Shown: in pieces, positions 63,891 through 64,000 of the stretch | Layout of the letters: each line of letters begins with the position of its first letter | Numbering within the stretch: position 1 is the stretch's first letter | Assembly (NCBI RefSeq): GCF_900100275.1 | Contig: NZ_FNET01000002.1 | Location: forward strand, 310,001 to 374,000 | Source: Lentzea albidocapillata subsp. violacea | GTDB lineage: Bacteria; Actinomycetota; Actinomycetes; Mycobacteriales; Pseudonocardiaceae | Direction: 5' to 3' | DNA length: 64,000 nt | Program-made: the position numbers and the translations under genes | Notes under the pieces: generated by a model | The model's input: the letters and a program-made list of their open reading frames with translations, nothing else | Databases searched by the model: none | Told to the model about the DNA's origin: nothing

Positions 63891-64000
63891 TGAACTGCTC
63901 CTCTTTGCTGATTGTCCCGACACAACAGGACAGAGAGACCGCTGAAGCCATAGATACAGCGGGTGAAGGAGCCCTTTTGAAGTCCGGGCTCGTGGACTGC
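63891..64000 (-). promoter_or_regulatory. Upstream region of the NRPS operon
   Basis: The ribosome binding site GAGGAG (63898-63903, minus strand) lies seven bases before the GTG at 63890. A 6-bp inverted repeat (GAGCCC 63969-63974, GGGCTC 63986-63991) lies further up; it has no T-run and its role is unclear. No gene is visible here and no convincing -10/-35 pair was found. The window ends before any upstream gene. Confidence 0.5.

Noticed and set aside
32943..63890. Possibility that the seven-module gene is a polyketide or hybrid synthase.
   Set aside because: Only C, A, T and E motifs were found; no ketosynthase, acyltransferase or ketoreductase motif is present in any module.
63960..64000. 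Inverted repeat GAGCCC/GGGCTC near the window edge considered as a terminator.
   Set aside because: The stem is only six pairs with an 11-base loop and no T-run on either side; the evidence is too weak.

Overview
The window is high-GC DNA with strong codon bias, GTG and TTG starts behind purine-rich ribosome binding sites, and tightly packed operons. Together with the gene content this points to an actinomycete, probably Pseudonocardiales-like; that is an inference and no marker gene in the window proves it.

Layout. 1-13.6 kb is ordinary chromosome. It holds an SRPBCC protein; a three-gene unit (unknown protein, MoxR-type AAA+ ATPase, metallopeptidase/VWA protein); a secreted protein convergent with an atypical membrane Ser/Thr kinase; a four-gene sulfur operon (EamA exporter, serine acetyltransferase, cysteine synthase, cupin); a LysR/SDR divergent pair with a clear operator; and a TrkA/TrkH potassium uptake pair. 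A 32-bp tandem repeat array at about 13.68-13.86 kb separates this part from a very large minus-strand biosynthetic operon that runs from about 63.9 kb down to 13.9 kb.

The operon, in transcription order, encodes a seven-module NRPS of about 10,315 aa, a three-module NRPS of about 3,928 aa, an Fe(II)/2-oxoglutarate hydroxylase of the VioC/MppO type, two half-size ABC exporters, a VioD-like PLP enzyme (capreomycidine synthase type), a second VioC-type hydroxylase, and an MbtH protein. No thioesterase, no starter-acid genes and no dedicated carrier protein are visible. The operon may continue past position 64000.

How the genes may work together. The VioC-like and VioD-like neighbours resemble the pair that turns arginine into 3-hydroxyarginine and then capreomycidine. 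The first NRPS has seven near-identical C-A-T-E modules. Their hand-read pocket residues (about D-V-G-E-I-G-V-I-D-K) differ from the classical ornithine code at one position and are the same in all seven. The predicted product is therefore an N-acylated or N-arylated run of seven D-configured cationic residues, followed by three residues with hydrophobic-looking pockets.

The most unusual signal is in the condensation domains. Each of the seven C domains that accepts from one of these cationic modules (six in NRPS1 plus the first of NRPS2) has Y-Q/S-G-L-C-D-G-W where HHxxxDGW is expected. The starter C domain, all nine E domains, and the two C domains of NRPS2 that follow hydrophobic modules keep both histidines. 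This looks like a conserved, lineage-specific C-domain variant tied to the upstream residue, not random decay.

All family assignments and substrate codes were read by eye and from memory; no alignment or database search was run. Domain and module borders are accurate only to a few tens of bases.
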